Assembly: GCA_000432895.1 (NCBI GenBank)
Contig: FR889468.1
Location: 5,645-10,755, forward strand
Direction: 5' to 3'
Source of the DNA: Firmicutes bacterium CAG:449
GTDB taxonomy: Bacteria > Bacillota_I > Bacilli_A > RFN20 > CAG-449
Length of the DNA stretch: 5,111 nucleotides
Part shown: one piece after another, positions 1 to 5,111 of the stretch
How positions within the stretch are numbered: position 1 is the stretch's first letter
How the letters are laid out: each line of letters starts with the position of its first letter
Notes under the pieces: generated by a model
Seen by the model: only the letters and a program-made list of their open reading frames with translations
Database searches by the model: none
What the model was told of the DNA's origin: nothing
Made by a program: the position numbers and the translations under genes

Positions 1-1
1 T

Positions 2-1117
2 GCAGCTTTGATTTCTAAAACAATGGGTGAGAAAAATATAAAAAAGACCAAAGAAACTTTCTCTTTAATTATCTTTACATCAGTTGTTTTAGGCATAATT
101 TTATCTATTTTAGGCATAATTTTTTTACCACAAATTGCTTCTTTATTAGGTGCAAAAGATGAAGTTTTAACTGATTGTATTTTATATGGGAAAATTATTT
201 TAATCTCTTTACCTTTTTATATTTTGCAATATGAATTTCAATGTTTATTTTCAACAGCCGGAAAACCAAAATTTGGATTGATTGTAACTGTTATTTCTGG
301 AATGAGTAATATTATTTTTGATTATTTATTAGTCGCAGTTTTTTCTTTAGGATTATTTGGTGCCGCTATTGCAACAATGATTAGTCAAATTGTAGGAGGA
401 GTAATTCCATTAATCTATTTCTTTAGTAAAAATAAAAGTTTATTGCATTTTGTTAAATTTAAATTTGATATTAAATCATTATTAAAAGTATGCAGTAATG
501 GTTCATCTGAATTTTTAAGCAATGTTTCTTCTTCTTTAATTAGTATTTTATATAATTTACAATTGTTAAAATATGCTGGTGAAAATGGTGTAGCAGCTTA
601 TGGAGTATTAATGTATGTAAGTATGATATTTCAAGCTATTTTTATTGGCTATTCTATTGGTGTTAGTCCAATTGTTGGATATCATTATGGAGCTAAAAAT
701 ACTTCTGAATTAAAAAATGTTTTTACGAAAAGTATGATAGTTATTTTTATAACGGCAATTATAATGTTTATATGTGGAGAATTATTATCTGAACCGATTT
801 CAAGAATTTTTGTTAATTATGATGATGAATTACTTCAAATTACTAAGAATGCCTTTAGAATTTTTTCTTTTTCATTTTTACTTTCTGGTATGTCAATCTA
901 TGGATCATCATTTTTTACATCGTTAAATAATGGACTTATTTCAGCTTTAATTTCTTTTTTAAGAACCGTTGTCTTTCAAGCAAGTGCGGTAATGATTTTA
1001 CCAATCTTTTTAAAATTAAATGGCATTTGGCTTTCAATTGTAGTAGCGGAGTTAATGTCGTTTATTATAACTTTTACATTTTTAATTATGAAAAGAAAAA
1101 AGTATCAATATATATAA
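2..1117 (+). CDS. MATE-family multidrug efflux transporter (MepA-like), 5'-truncated by the window edge
   Basis: Inner-membrane exporter of the MATE family, which expels cationic drugs or metabolites in exchange for Na+ or H+. The visible 371 residues are almost entirely hydrophobic helices with short charged loops, about ten membrane segments. Family members have about 450 residues and twelve segments, so roughly the first 70-80 residues are missing. The open frame runs back to the first base, and the TTG at position 8 is an internal Leu codon (preceded by Ala-Ala), not a start. The two-fold family architecture is visible. An ISKTMGEKN loop near the fragment's N-terminus is mirrored by PIVGYHYGAKN in the second half, each followed by a Lys-rich stretch, and SNIIFDYLLV is a typical MATE helix. 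The C-terminus is basic (KRKKYQYI). The stop directly abuts the -35 box of the next operon and no terminator separates them. The substrate cannot be predicted. The family call is firm and the MepA subgroup is a moderate inference. Confidence 0.9.
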   Translation, partial: AALISKTMGEKNIKKTKETFSLIIFTSVVLGIILSILGIIFLPQIASLLGAKDEVLTDCILYGKIILISLPFYILQYEFQCLFSTAGKPKFGLIVTVISGMSNIIFDYLLVAVFSLGLFGAAIATMISQIVGGVIPLIYFFSKNKSLLHFVKFKFDIKSLLKVCSNGSSEFLSNVSSSLISILYNLQLLKYAGENGVAAYGVLMYVSMIFQAIFIGYSIGVSPIVGYHYGAKNTSELKNVFTKSMIVIFITAIIMFICGELLSEPISRIFVNYDDELLQITKNAFRIFSFSFLLSGMSIYGSSFFTSLNNGLISALISFLRTVVFQASAVMILPIFLKLNGIWLSIVVAELMSFIITFTFLIMKRKKYQYI

Positions 1118-1133
1118 TTGACAGCGCTTACAA
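1118..1133 (+). promoter_or_regulatory. cre-like operator overlapping the -35 box
   Basis: A 16-bp imperfect palindrome, TTGACAGCGCTTACAA, with a central CpG at 1125-1126. It differs from its own perfect symmetric form at only two left-arm positions (A1121, C1122). It matches the CcpA catabolite-responsive consensus TGWAARCGYTWNCW over 1119-1132 with one mismatch, C1122. It covers the -35 hexamer and the start of the spacer, so a bound protein would block RNA polymerase. The likely binder is CcpA, giving glucose-type catabolite repression. The LacI-family regulator of this operon could also use it as an auxiliary site. Similarity to consensus is seen directly; binding is inferred. Confidence 0.6.
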
Positions 1134-1146
1134 GAGAATATATAAT
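1118..1146 (+). promoter_or_regulatory. Consensus sigma-A promoter for the sugar-transport operon
   Basis: TTGACA at 1118-1123 and TATAAT at 1141-1146 are separated by exactly 17 bp, a full match to the housekeeping sigma factor consensus with ideal spacing. The -35 box starts on the base right after the MATE stop codon. The last codons of that gene (about 1090-1110) supply A-rich tracts where an UP element would lie. The predicted transcription start is near 1153, giving a 5' leader of about 45 nt before the ATPase start. A second TATAAT lies at 1152-1157 but has no -35 at proper spacing. So strong a promoter would need repression, which fits the two palindromes overlapping and following it. 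Confidence 0.88.
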
Positions 1147-1156
1147 AAAAATATAA

Positions 1157-1178
1157 TTTAGTAAATCGTTTTACTAAA
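1157..1178 (+). promoter_or_regulatory. Probable LacI-family operator just downstream of the transcription start
   Basis: A 22-bp dyad with 9-bp perfect arms, TTTAGTAAA (1157-1165) and TTTACTAAA (1170-1178), flanking TCGT. The dyad centre falls exactly on C1167-G1168, and the only mismatched pair is T1166/T1169. An even-length palindrome with a central CpG is the hallmark of LacI/GalR-family operators. It lies about 5-25 bases after the predicted transcription start, where repressor would block open-complex formation or elongation. No U-tract follows (AAAAG), so it is not an intrinsic terminator, and its arms are too AT-rich for a strong RNA hairpin. The regulator encoded at 3078-4106 in the same operon is the natural candidate to bind it. 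Confidence 0.75.
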
Positions 1179-1197
1179 AGATGAAAGTAAATAAATT

Positions 1198-3075
1198 ATG
1201 GCAAGTTTAAAATTAAATCATATTTATAAAGTTTATGAAAATGGTACAAAAGCAGTATCAGACTTTAACATGGAAATTAAAGATAAAGAATTTATTGTTA
1301 TTGTTGGACCTTCTGGATGCGGAAAATCCACTACATTAAGAATGATTGCAGGACTAGAAGAAATTACTGCAGGTGATTTATTTATTGATAATAAATTTGT
1401 TAATGAACTTGAGCCAAAAGATCGTGATGTCACCATGGTGTTCCAAAATTATGCTTTATATCCTCATATGACTGTTTATGATAATATGGCATTTGGATTA
1501 AAAATTGCAAAAGTTCCAAATCAAGAAATTGATGAAAGAGTACATGAAGCTGCTAAAATTTTAGATATTGAAGATTACTTACAAAAAAAACCACGTGAAA
1601 TGTCTGGAGGACAAAGACAAAGAGTGGCTTTAGGAAGAGCAATTGTTCGTCATCCAAAAGTCTTTTTACTTGATGAACCTTTATCAAATTTGGATGCTAA
1701 ATTACGTGCCACAATGCGTACTGAAATTTTAAAATTGCATAATCGTTTACAAACAACTTTTATTTATGTTACGCATGATCAAATTGAAGCGATGACTATG
1801 GGAACAAGAATTGTGGTAATGAAAAAAGGATTTGTCCAACAAATTGATTCGCCAAAGAATTTATATTTTTATCCAAAAAATAAATTTGTTGCAGGATTTA
1901 TTGGAACGCCTCAAATGAATTTTTTCAATGGGAGAATTGTAATTGAAGATCATAAAGCTAAAATTACTCTTGCAAACCAAGATATTAAAATTCCGTTAAA
2001 TATTGTTGAAAAAATGGATAAAAAATATTTTAATGGTCAAGAAATTATAATTGGTATTCGTGCTGAAGATATTCATTATGAAGGAAAAGAAGATGATTAT
2101 GCTATTAATGTTATTCCTCAAGTAATAGAAGAACTTGGCGCGGAAACATTAGTCAATTCAATTTTAGTTGATTCAGATGTTCAAATTACTTTCAAAGTAA
2201 ACAATATGATTGATTTACAAATAGATAAAAATATAAAAGTATATATTGATCCATTAAAATTACATTTCTTTGATAAAGAAAGTGAAGAAACTTTATTACC
2301 AAGAATCCCAGATAAAAGACATTTCTCTATTAAATATAGTAGAGGAAAATATATTTTATTTGGTCAAGAAATTGATTTACCACTTGTATTTAAAGAAAAA
2401 ATGGAAAAGAAAAGTTATTTATTAACAATACCAACTAATTGTGTAAAAGTAGGTGGACTTTTTAAAGGAATAATTAATCAATGTGAAAAAATAAATGAAC
2501 AATATTTATTACATATTCTTTGTAATGAAGAGTTGGTATTTTGTTTAAGTGATAAAGAATATGAAATTGGTCAAGAAGTTGAATTCGATATAGATGTTAC
2601 TAAAGTAATTTTAAATGATGAAAATCAAGAATTAGTTAAAGCAATTGAAGAAAATAATATTGTTTATGGAAAATTACATCGAATCAAGGCTCTTGTACCA
2701 GTTAATAAAAATGGAAAAACTATAGAAAAGAAAAAAGTTGGATTTCAATATGAAATAGCTAATACATATATTGATGTACCTTATCAAATGTACGATAAAA
2801 CACTAGCTGTTTTAGTAAAGAAATTTGAATTACATAAAATCGAATATTCATTTTCTACTTCAAAAGAAGTTTCAATAAATGAAGGAATACCTTTAAAATT
2901 AAAAACAATTTTAGATTATGGAAATAATTTAAAATATGGAATATTTGAATTAAATAATGAAGAAATAACGTTAAAAATGCCTTCATCGTTTAATGAAAAT
3001 GATAATTTTACATTAAAACTTACTTACGAAGATTTAAAAGCTCGTGATACGCATTTTGATATAATATTGAATTAA
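1198..3075 (+). CDS. CUT1-family sugar ABC importer ATP-binding protein with a duplicated C-terminal regulatory region
   Basis: Cytoplasmic ATPase of the MalK/UgpC/MsmX group that powers oligosaccharide or glycerophosphodiester uptake through paired CUT1 permeases. The nucleotide-binding domain is complete: Walker A GPSGCGKST (37-45), Q-loop Gln83 in MVFQNYALYPHMT, signature MSGGQRQR (135-142), Walker B VFLLDEP (155-161, catalytic Glu160), D-loop SNLD (163-166) and switch His193. A TOBE-type domain follows, with GFIGTPQMNFFNG (233-245), GIRAEDIH (286-293) and PLKLHFFD (352-359), where MalK/MsmX proteins (about 365-370 aa) normally end. Here 258 more residues follow. The ATG start gives the family-typical N-terminus MASLKLNHIYKVYENG. 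The Shine-Dalgarno is weak (GAAAG at 1183-1187). There is no Trp in the whole protein. It is the first gene of the operon, with 2 bp before the regulator gene. The ATPase call is firm; the substrate is unknown. Confidence 0.95.
   Translation: MASLKLNHIYKVYENGTKAVSDFNMEIKDKEFIVIVGPSGCGKSTTLRMIAGLEEITAGDLFIDNKFVNELEPKDRDVTMVFQNYALYPHMTVYDNMAFGLKIAKVPNQEIDERVHEAAKILDIEDYLQKKPREMSGGQRQRVALGRAIVRHPKVFLLDEPLSNLDAKLRATMRTEILKLHNRLQTTFIYVTHDQIEAMTMGTRIVVMKKGFVQQIDSPKNLYFYPKNKFVAGFIGTPQMNFFNGRIVIEDHKAKITLANQDIKIPLNIVEKMDKKYFNGQEIIIGIRAEDIHYEGKEDDYAINVIPQVIEELGAETLVNSILVDSDVQITFKVNNMIDLQIDKNIKVYIDPLKLHFFDKESEETLLPRIPDKRHFSIKYSRGKYILFGQEIDLPLVFKEKMEKKSYLLTIPTNCVKVGGLFKGIINQCEKINEQYLLHILCNEELVFCLSDKEYEIGQEVEFDIDVTKVILNDENQELVKAIEENNIVYGKLHRIKALVPVNKNGKTIEKKKVGFQYEIANTYIDVPYQMYDKTLAVLVKKFELHKIEYSFSTSKEVSINEGIPLKLKTILDYGNNLKYGIFELNNEEITLKMPSSFNENDNFTLKLTYEDLKARDTHFDIILN
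2299..3072 (+). other. Extra C-terminal region of the ATPase: two further TOBE-like repeats
   Basis: This covers residues 368-625 of the ATPase, beyond the usual family end. By eye it aligns as two degenerate copies of the canonical regulatory domain (about 240-366). In copy 2 (about 375-478), GKYILFGQEIDLPLVFKEKM (383-402) parallels AKITLANQDIKIPLNIVEKM (254-273), both followed by a Lys-rich turn. Its end, IGQEVEFDIDVTKVILND (457-474), parallels IDKNIKVYIDPLKLHFFD (342-359). In copy 3 (about 488-625), IVYGKLHRIK matches the domain opening FFNGRIVIE, VGFQYEIANTYIDVPYQMYDK matches the middle strand pair, and the last 60 residues end in LTYEDLKARDTHFD, like the copy 1 end. Both extra copies lack the GIRAEDIH motif. 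The alternating short beta-strand pattern fits OB/TOBE folds. The duplication is my inference from visual alignment. Confidence 0.6.
3060..3065 (+). promoter_or_regulatory. Possible internal extended -10 promoter before the regulator gene
   Basis: TATAAT at 3060-3065 is preceded by TG at the extended -10 position (TGATATAAT, 3057-3065), inside the last codons of the ATPase gene. No convincing -35 hexamer lies 16-18 bp upstream, which an extended -10 element can tolerate. Transcription would start near 3072, only about 6 nt before the regulator ATG, giving an almost leaderless mRNA. That would agree with the lack of any Shine-Dalgarno there. In such AT-rich DNA a chance match is quite possible. 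Confidence 0.25.
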
Positions 3076-3077
3076 TT

Positions 3078-4106
3078 ATGAAAACAGTTAGTATAAAAGA
3101 TATTGCTAAAGAAACTGGCTTATCAATTACTGCAGTTTCTTTAATATTAAATAATAAATCAACAACAATACCTCAAGAGACTATTAATCGGGTAAAAGAA
3201 GTTGCATTAAAATTTGGTTATAGACCAAATGTTATTGCTTCTTCTTTAAGAACGAAAAAAACAAAAACTATAGGTTATGTTATGCCAAGTATTGAAAATA
3301 GTTTTTTTTCGGAAATTGCCAAAAAAGTTGAAAAAATTGTTGAAGAATATGGATATAGCATCATTATTTGTAGTTCAAATGATAAATTTGAAAAAGATTA
3401 TAATTTAATACAAATGTTAACTTCGAGAATGATAGATTTTTTAATTTTTTGTCCAAGTGTTGAAACTTTACATGGAACAAATATTCAAAAAATAATTAAT
3501 CTATTACAATCAATTAATACTCCTTATATTGTGGTAGATAGGCAAATTAAAGGTGATATAAAATCTAAAGTTGTATGTGATGATCATCAAGGCGGAATGC
3601 TTGCAACAAAACATTTAATTGATAGTGGGCATAGAAAAATCGCTTGTATAACTGGTCCTTTAGAAATGTCTAGTGCATATAATCGCTATTTAGGTTATTT
3701 AGATTGTTTAAAAGAAAATAATATTAAATTTGATGATAAATATGTTTTTTATGGAAATTTTGATTTTGATTCAGGTTATTTAAATACTTTAGAAGCTTTA
3801 AAAACAGATGTTACAGCAATATTTGTTAATAATGATATGATGGCATATGGAGCATTAAAAGCTATTAAAGAAAAAGGAAAAAAAGTGCCTCAAGATATTT
3901 CTATTGTTGGATATGATGATTTAATATTTTCAGAGTTATTAGATGTCCCTTTAACAACAATTCATCAAGACATTGATGCTATTGCTGAATGTATTGGAGA
4001 TTATATAATTTCTGTTTTAGAAAGAAAAAATACAGAAATAACAATTAAAGCAATACCTTCTTATTTAGTAGAAAGAGCCACAGTAGCTAAAAGAGGTGAC
4101 AAATAA
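3078..4106 (+). CDS. LacI/GalR-family transcriptional regulator of the sugar-transport operon
   Basis: A 342-residue DNA-binding regulator, the normal family length. The N-terminal helix-turn-helix VSIKDIAKETGLSITAVSLILNN (4-26) leads to FGYRPNVIASSLRTKKT (46-62), the hinge helix with its minor-groove leucine at Leu57. A periplasmic-binding-protein-like sensor follows, with landmarks VVDRQI (152-157), the GHRKIACITG strand (184-193), Arg203, the sugar-binding-type Asn252-Asp253 in FVNNDMMAYG, and VGYDDL (277-282). Usually such proteins repress sugar operons and are released by a sugar or phosphosugar; the ligand is unknown. It has no CcpA-like recognition helix: residue 22 is Leu, where CcpA and LacI have Arg. 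The gene begins 2 bp after the ATPase stop with no visible Shine-Dalgarno, so translation probably depends on coupling. Its place inside the operon predicts autoregulation through the palindrome at 1157-1178. Confidence 0.95.
   Translation: MKTVSIKDIAKETGLSITAVSLILNNKSTTIPQETINRVKEVALKFGYRPNVIASSLRTKKTKTIGYVMPSIENSFFSEIAKKVEKIVEEYGYSIIICSSNDKFEKDYNLIQMLTSRMIDFLIFCPSVETLHGTNIQKIINLLQSINTPYIVVDRQIKGDIKSKVVCDDHQGGMLATKHLIDSGHRKIACITGPLEMSSAYNRYLGYLDCLKENNIKFDDKYVFYGNFDFDSGYLNTLEALKTDVTAIFVNNDMMAYGALKAIKEKGKKVPQDISIVGYDDLIFSELLDVPLTTIHQDIDAIAECIGDYIISVLERKNTEITIKAIPSYLVERATVAKRGDK
4093..4099 (+). promoter_or_regulatory. Strong ribosome binding site for the permease gene
   Basis: GAGGTGA is a perfect 7-base complement to the 3' end of Bacillota 16S rRNA, 6 bases before the ATG at 4106. 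It lies inside the last codons of the regulator gene and fixes the permease start at the TAATG stop/start overlap. It contrasts with the regulator gene, which has no such site, so more permease than repressor should be made per transcript. Confidence 0.85.
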
Positions 4107-5053
4107 TGAAAGAAAAAGAAATAAAATTTCCTTCTCGTAAGAGTAAAAAGTGGAAATCTTCAGAAAAACAATTATTTTTTATGGCAATGTTAGGCATTAT
4201 CTATGTTCTAGTTTTTGCTTATGCACCAATGTTTGGTATTGTTTTAGCATTCAAAGATCCTGATTATCCATCAATAAATATTTTGCAAACTTTACTTTAC
4301 GCTCCATGGGCTGGTTTTAGAAATTTTACTAATTTTTTTACTGATCCTGAGTTCTCAAAAGTAATATGGAATACTTTAGGCTTGAATGTTTTACAATTAT
4401 TAATAAATTTTCCTGCTCCAATTATATTTGCTATTTTGTTAAGTGAAGTACAATCAAAAAAATTTAGAAAAATTATTCAAACTATTACATATTTTCCTTA
4501 TTTTTTATCTTGGGTTGTCTTTGGTGGAATTATCTTAATTTTATTGGAAAATAATGGAGTTATAAATAATATTTTACAAGCTTTGCATTTTATTAATGAA
4601 CCAATCAATTTTGGTGAAGCTCAATATTTTTGGGGTACTATTATAATTACTTCATTAATAAAAGGTTTAGGATGGGGGGCAATTATTTATATTGCAGCAA
4701 TTGCTGGAATTGATCCTCAATTATATGAAGCAGCAAGGATGGATGGCGCAAATAGATGGCATAGAATTATCCATATTACTATTCCAAGTATTGCTCCAAC
4801 TATTGTTTTGTTTTTTATTTTATCTTTATCAGGAATATTAAATAATGGATTCGATCATATTTATACATTTCAAAATGCAATTAATCTTGATAAATCAGAA
4901 GTTTTAGATACTTTTATATATCGTAATGGTATTGTTAATCAGCAATATGCATATACAACAGCTGTAGGTTTATTCAAATCTATTGTCGCTATTATTTTGC
5001 TTGTGGCTGGTAATAAAATTTGTAAAAAGATTACTGGAAATGGGGTGATTTAG
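4106..5053 (+). CDS. CUT1 sugar ABC transporter permease, LplB/YteP-like
   Basis: Integral membrane permease (315 aa, full length) of the binding-protein-dependent transport superfamily, forming half of the channel of a carbohydrate importer. A basic cytoplasmic N-terminus (1-22, many Lys) is followed by about six helices: roughly 24-49, 88-112, 125-147, 176-200, 229-250 and 282-305. The opening FAYAPMFGIVLAFKD with PWAGFRNFTNFF (67-78) is characteristic of the LplB/YteP subgroup. The ATPase-coupling EAA loop is intact: YEAARMDGANRWHRIIHITIP (207-227), with Glu208-Ala-Ala, Gly214 and Pro227. Relatives in Bacillus import pectin-derived or other complex oligosaccharides; the substrate here is not evident. 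The start overlaps the regulator stop (TAATG) and has a strong Shine-Dalgarno. All seven Trp codons are UGG. The partner ATPase is presumably the first gene of this operon. Confidence 0.95.
   Translation: MKEKEIKFPSRKSKKWKSSEKQLFFMAMLGIIYVLVFAYAPMFGIVLAFKDPDYPSINILQTLLYAPWAGFRNFTNFFTDPEFSKVIWNTLGLNVLQLLINFPAPIIFAILLSEVQSKKFRKIIQTITYFPYFLSWVVFGGIILILLENNGVINNILQALHFINEPINFGEAQYFWGTIIITSLIKGLGWGAIIYIAAIAGIDPQLYEAARMDGANRWHRIIHITIPSIAPTIVLFFILSLSGILNNGFDHIYTFQNAINLDKSEVLDTFIYRNGIVNQQYAYTTAVGLFKSIVAIILLVAGNKICKKITGNGVI
5042..5049 (+). promoter_or_regulatory. Ribosome binding site for the last, truncated gene
   Basis: GGGGTGAT, with GGTGAT complementary to the 16S rRNA 3' end, lies 4 bases before the ATG at 5054. 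It sits in the final codons of the permease gene and supports the ATG immediately after the TAG stop over the in-frame ATGs at 5075 and 5081. Confidence 0.8.
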
Positions 5054-5111
5054 ATGCAAAGAACTATTCATCAAATGAAAATGAAAGGAACAAATGGGAA
5101 AAAAATCAAAA
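5054..5111 (+). CDS. Start of a gene, probably the second CUT1 permease (3'-truncated)
   Basis: Only 19 codons are visible, beginning MQRTIHQMKMKGTNGKKIK. The basic, hydrophilic N-terminus would suit the cytoplasmic lead of a membrane protein, but the fragment alone identifies no family. The assignment rests on context. It begins directly after the stop of an LplB-type permease with its own Shine-Dalgarno, and in such operons the next gene is usually the YtcP/LplC-type partner permease, followed by the solute-binding lipoprotein. A binding protein is less likely because no hydrophobic signal stretch appears in the first 19 residues. Confidence 0.55.
   Translation, partial: MQRTIHQMKMKGTNGKKIK

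Noticed and set aside
8..10. TTG at position 8 as the start of the MATE gene
   Set aside because: The open frame continues to the window edge, no ribosome site precedes it, and the protein would lack the first two or so helices of the family. It is an internal Leu codon of a truncated gene.
87..123. 16-bp direct repeat TTTTAGGCATAATTTT at 87-102 and 108-123 (21-bp period)
   Set aside because: It is in frame and encodes LGII twice within one hydrophobic membrane helix of the MATE protein. Low-complexity coding sequence explains it without a mobile or regulatory role.
1152..1157. Second TATAAT as an alternative -10 box
   Set aside because: No -35-like hexamer lies 16-18 bp upstream (the site holds TACAAG) and there is no TG extension. 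The box at 1141-1146 is perfectly spaced from TTGACA.
1157..1178. Intrinsic terminator or attenuator hairpin
   Set aside because: The inverted repeat lacks a G/C-rich stem and is followed by AAAAG, not a T-run. The CpG-centred symmetry fits a protein-binding site better.
1181..1210. Nine-codon frame (MKVNKLWQV) in the leader, overlapping the ATPase start in another frame
   Set aside because: It could be a leader peptide but has no Shine-Dalgarno of its own and an unremarkable composition, and its ATG is more simply part of the leader upstream of the real start. Chance is likely in AT-rich DNA.
1233..1436. 67-codon open frame on the minus strand
   Set aside because: It lies antisense to the Walker A to Q-loop part of the ATPase, has no recognisable motif or ribosome site, and is explained as a shadow of the conserved coding sequence.

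Overview
This is an AT-rich window (by eye roughly a quarter to 30% G+C), fully packed on the plus strand. It comes from a low-GC Firmicute or a Mollicutes-related Bacilli lineage. The reasons are the codon use, the Bacillota-type Shine-Dalgarno sequences (GAGGTGA, GGGGTGAT) and the protein families: a MepA-like MATE exporter, a LplB/YteP-like sugar permease and a LacI-family regulator. UGA is not read as tryptophan in these genes. Every Trp in the MATE fragment and the permease is UGG, no internal TGA is needed, and the stops are TAA or TAG. The source is therefore probably not a code-4 mycoplasma or spiroplasma. The exact taxon cannot be fixed from the sequence alone.

Layout: (1) positions 2-1117 hold the 3' three quarters or more of a MATE-family efflux gene whose start lies upstream of the window. 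(2) Positions 1118-1197 are the only real intergenic stretch, 80 bp, and it is dense. Directly abutting the MATE stop codon is a perfect sigma-A promoter (TTGACA, 17 bp, TATAAT). A cre-like palindrome overlaps the -35 box, and a 22-bp near-perfect palindrome centred on CpG lies just after the predicted transcription start. (3) Positions 1198 to the window end carry a tightly packed operon: an ABC sugar-importer ATPase of unusual length (625 aa), a LacI-family repressor (2-bp gap), a CUT1 permease (1-bp stop/start overlap), and the first 19 codons of a further gene that is probably the partner permease.

How the genes work together: the ATPase and two permeases would form the core of a CUT1-class oligosaccharide importer. 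The solute-binding protein is not in view and is expected downstream. The LacI-type regulator sits inside its own target operon, so it probably autoregulates through the palindrome after the promoter. The cre-like site would add carbon catabolite control or serve as a second operator. The two dyad centres are exactly 42 bp apart, about four helical turns.

The least ordinary items are the ATPase, whose extra 258 C-terminal residues look like two further degenerate copies of its TOBE-type regulatory domain, and the compact two-palindrome control region. I see no CRISPR array, insertion sequence, RNA gene or clear terminator.
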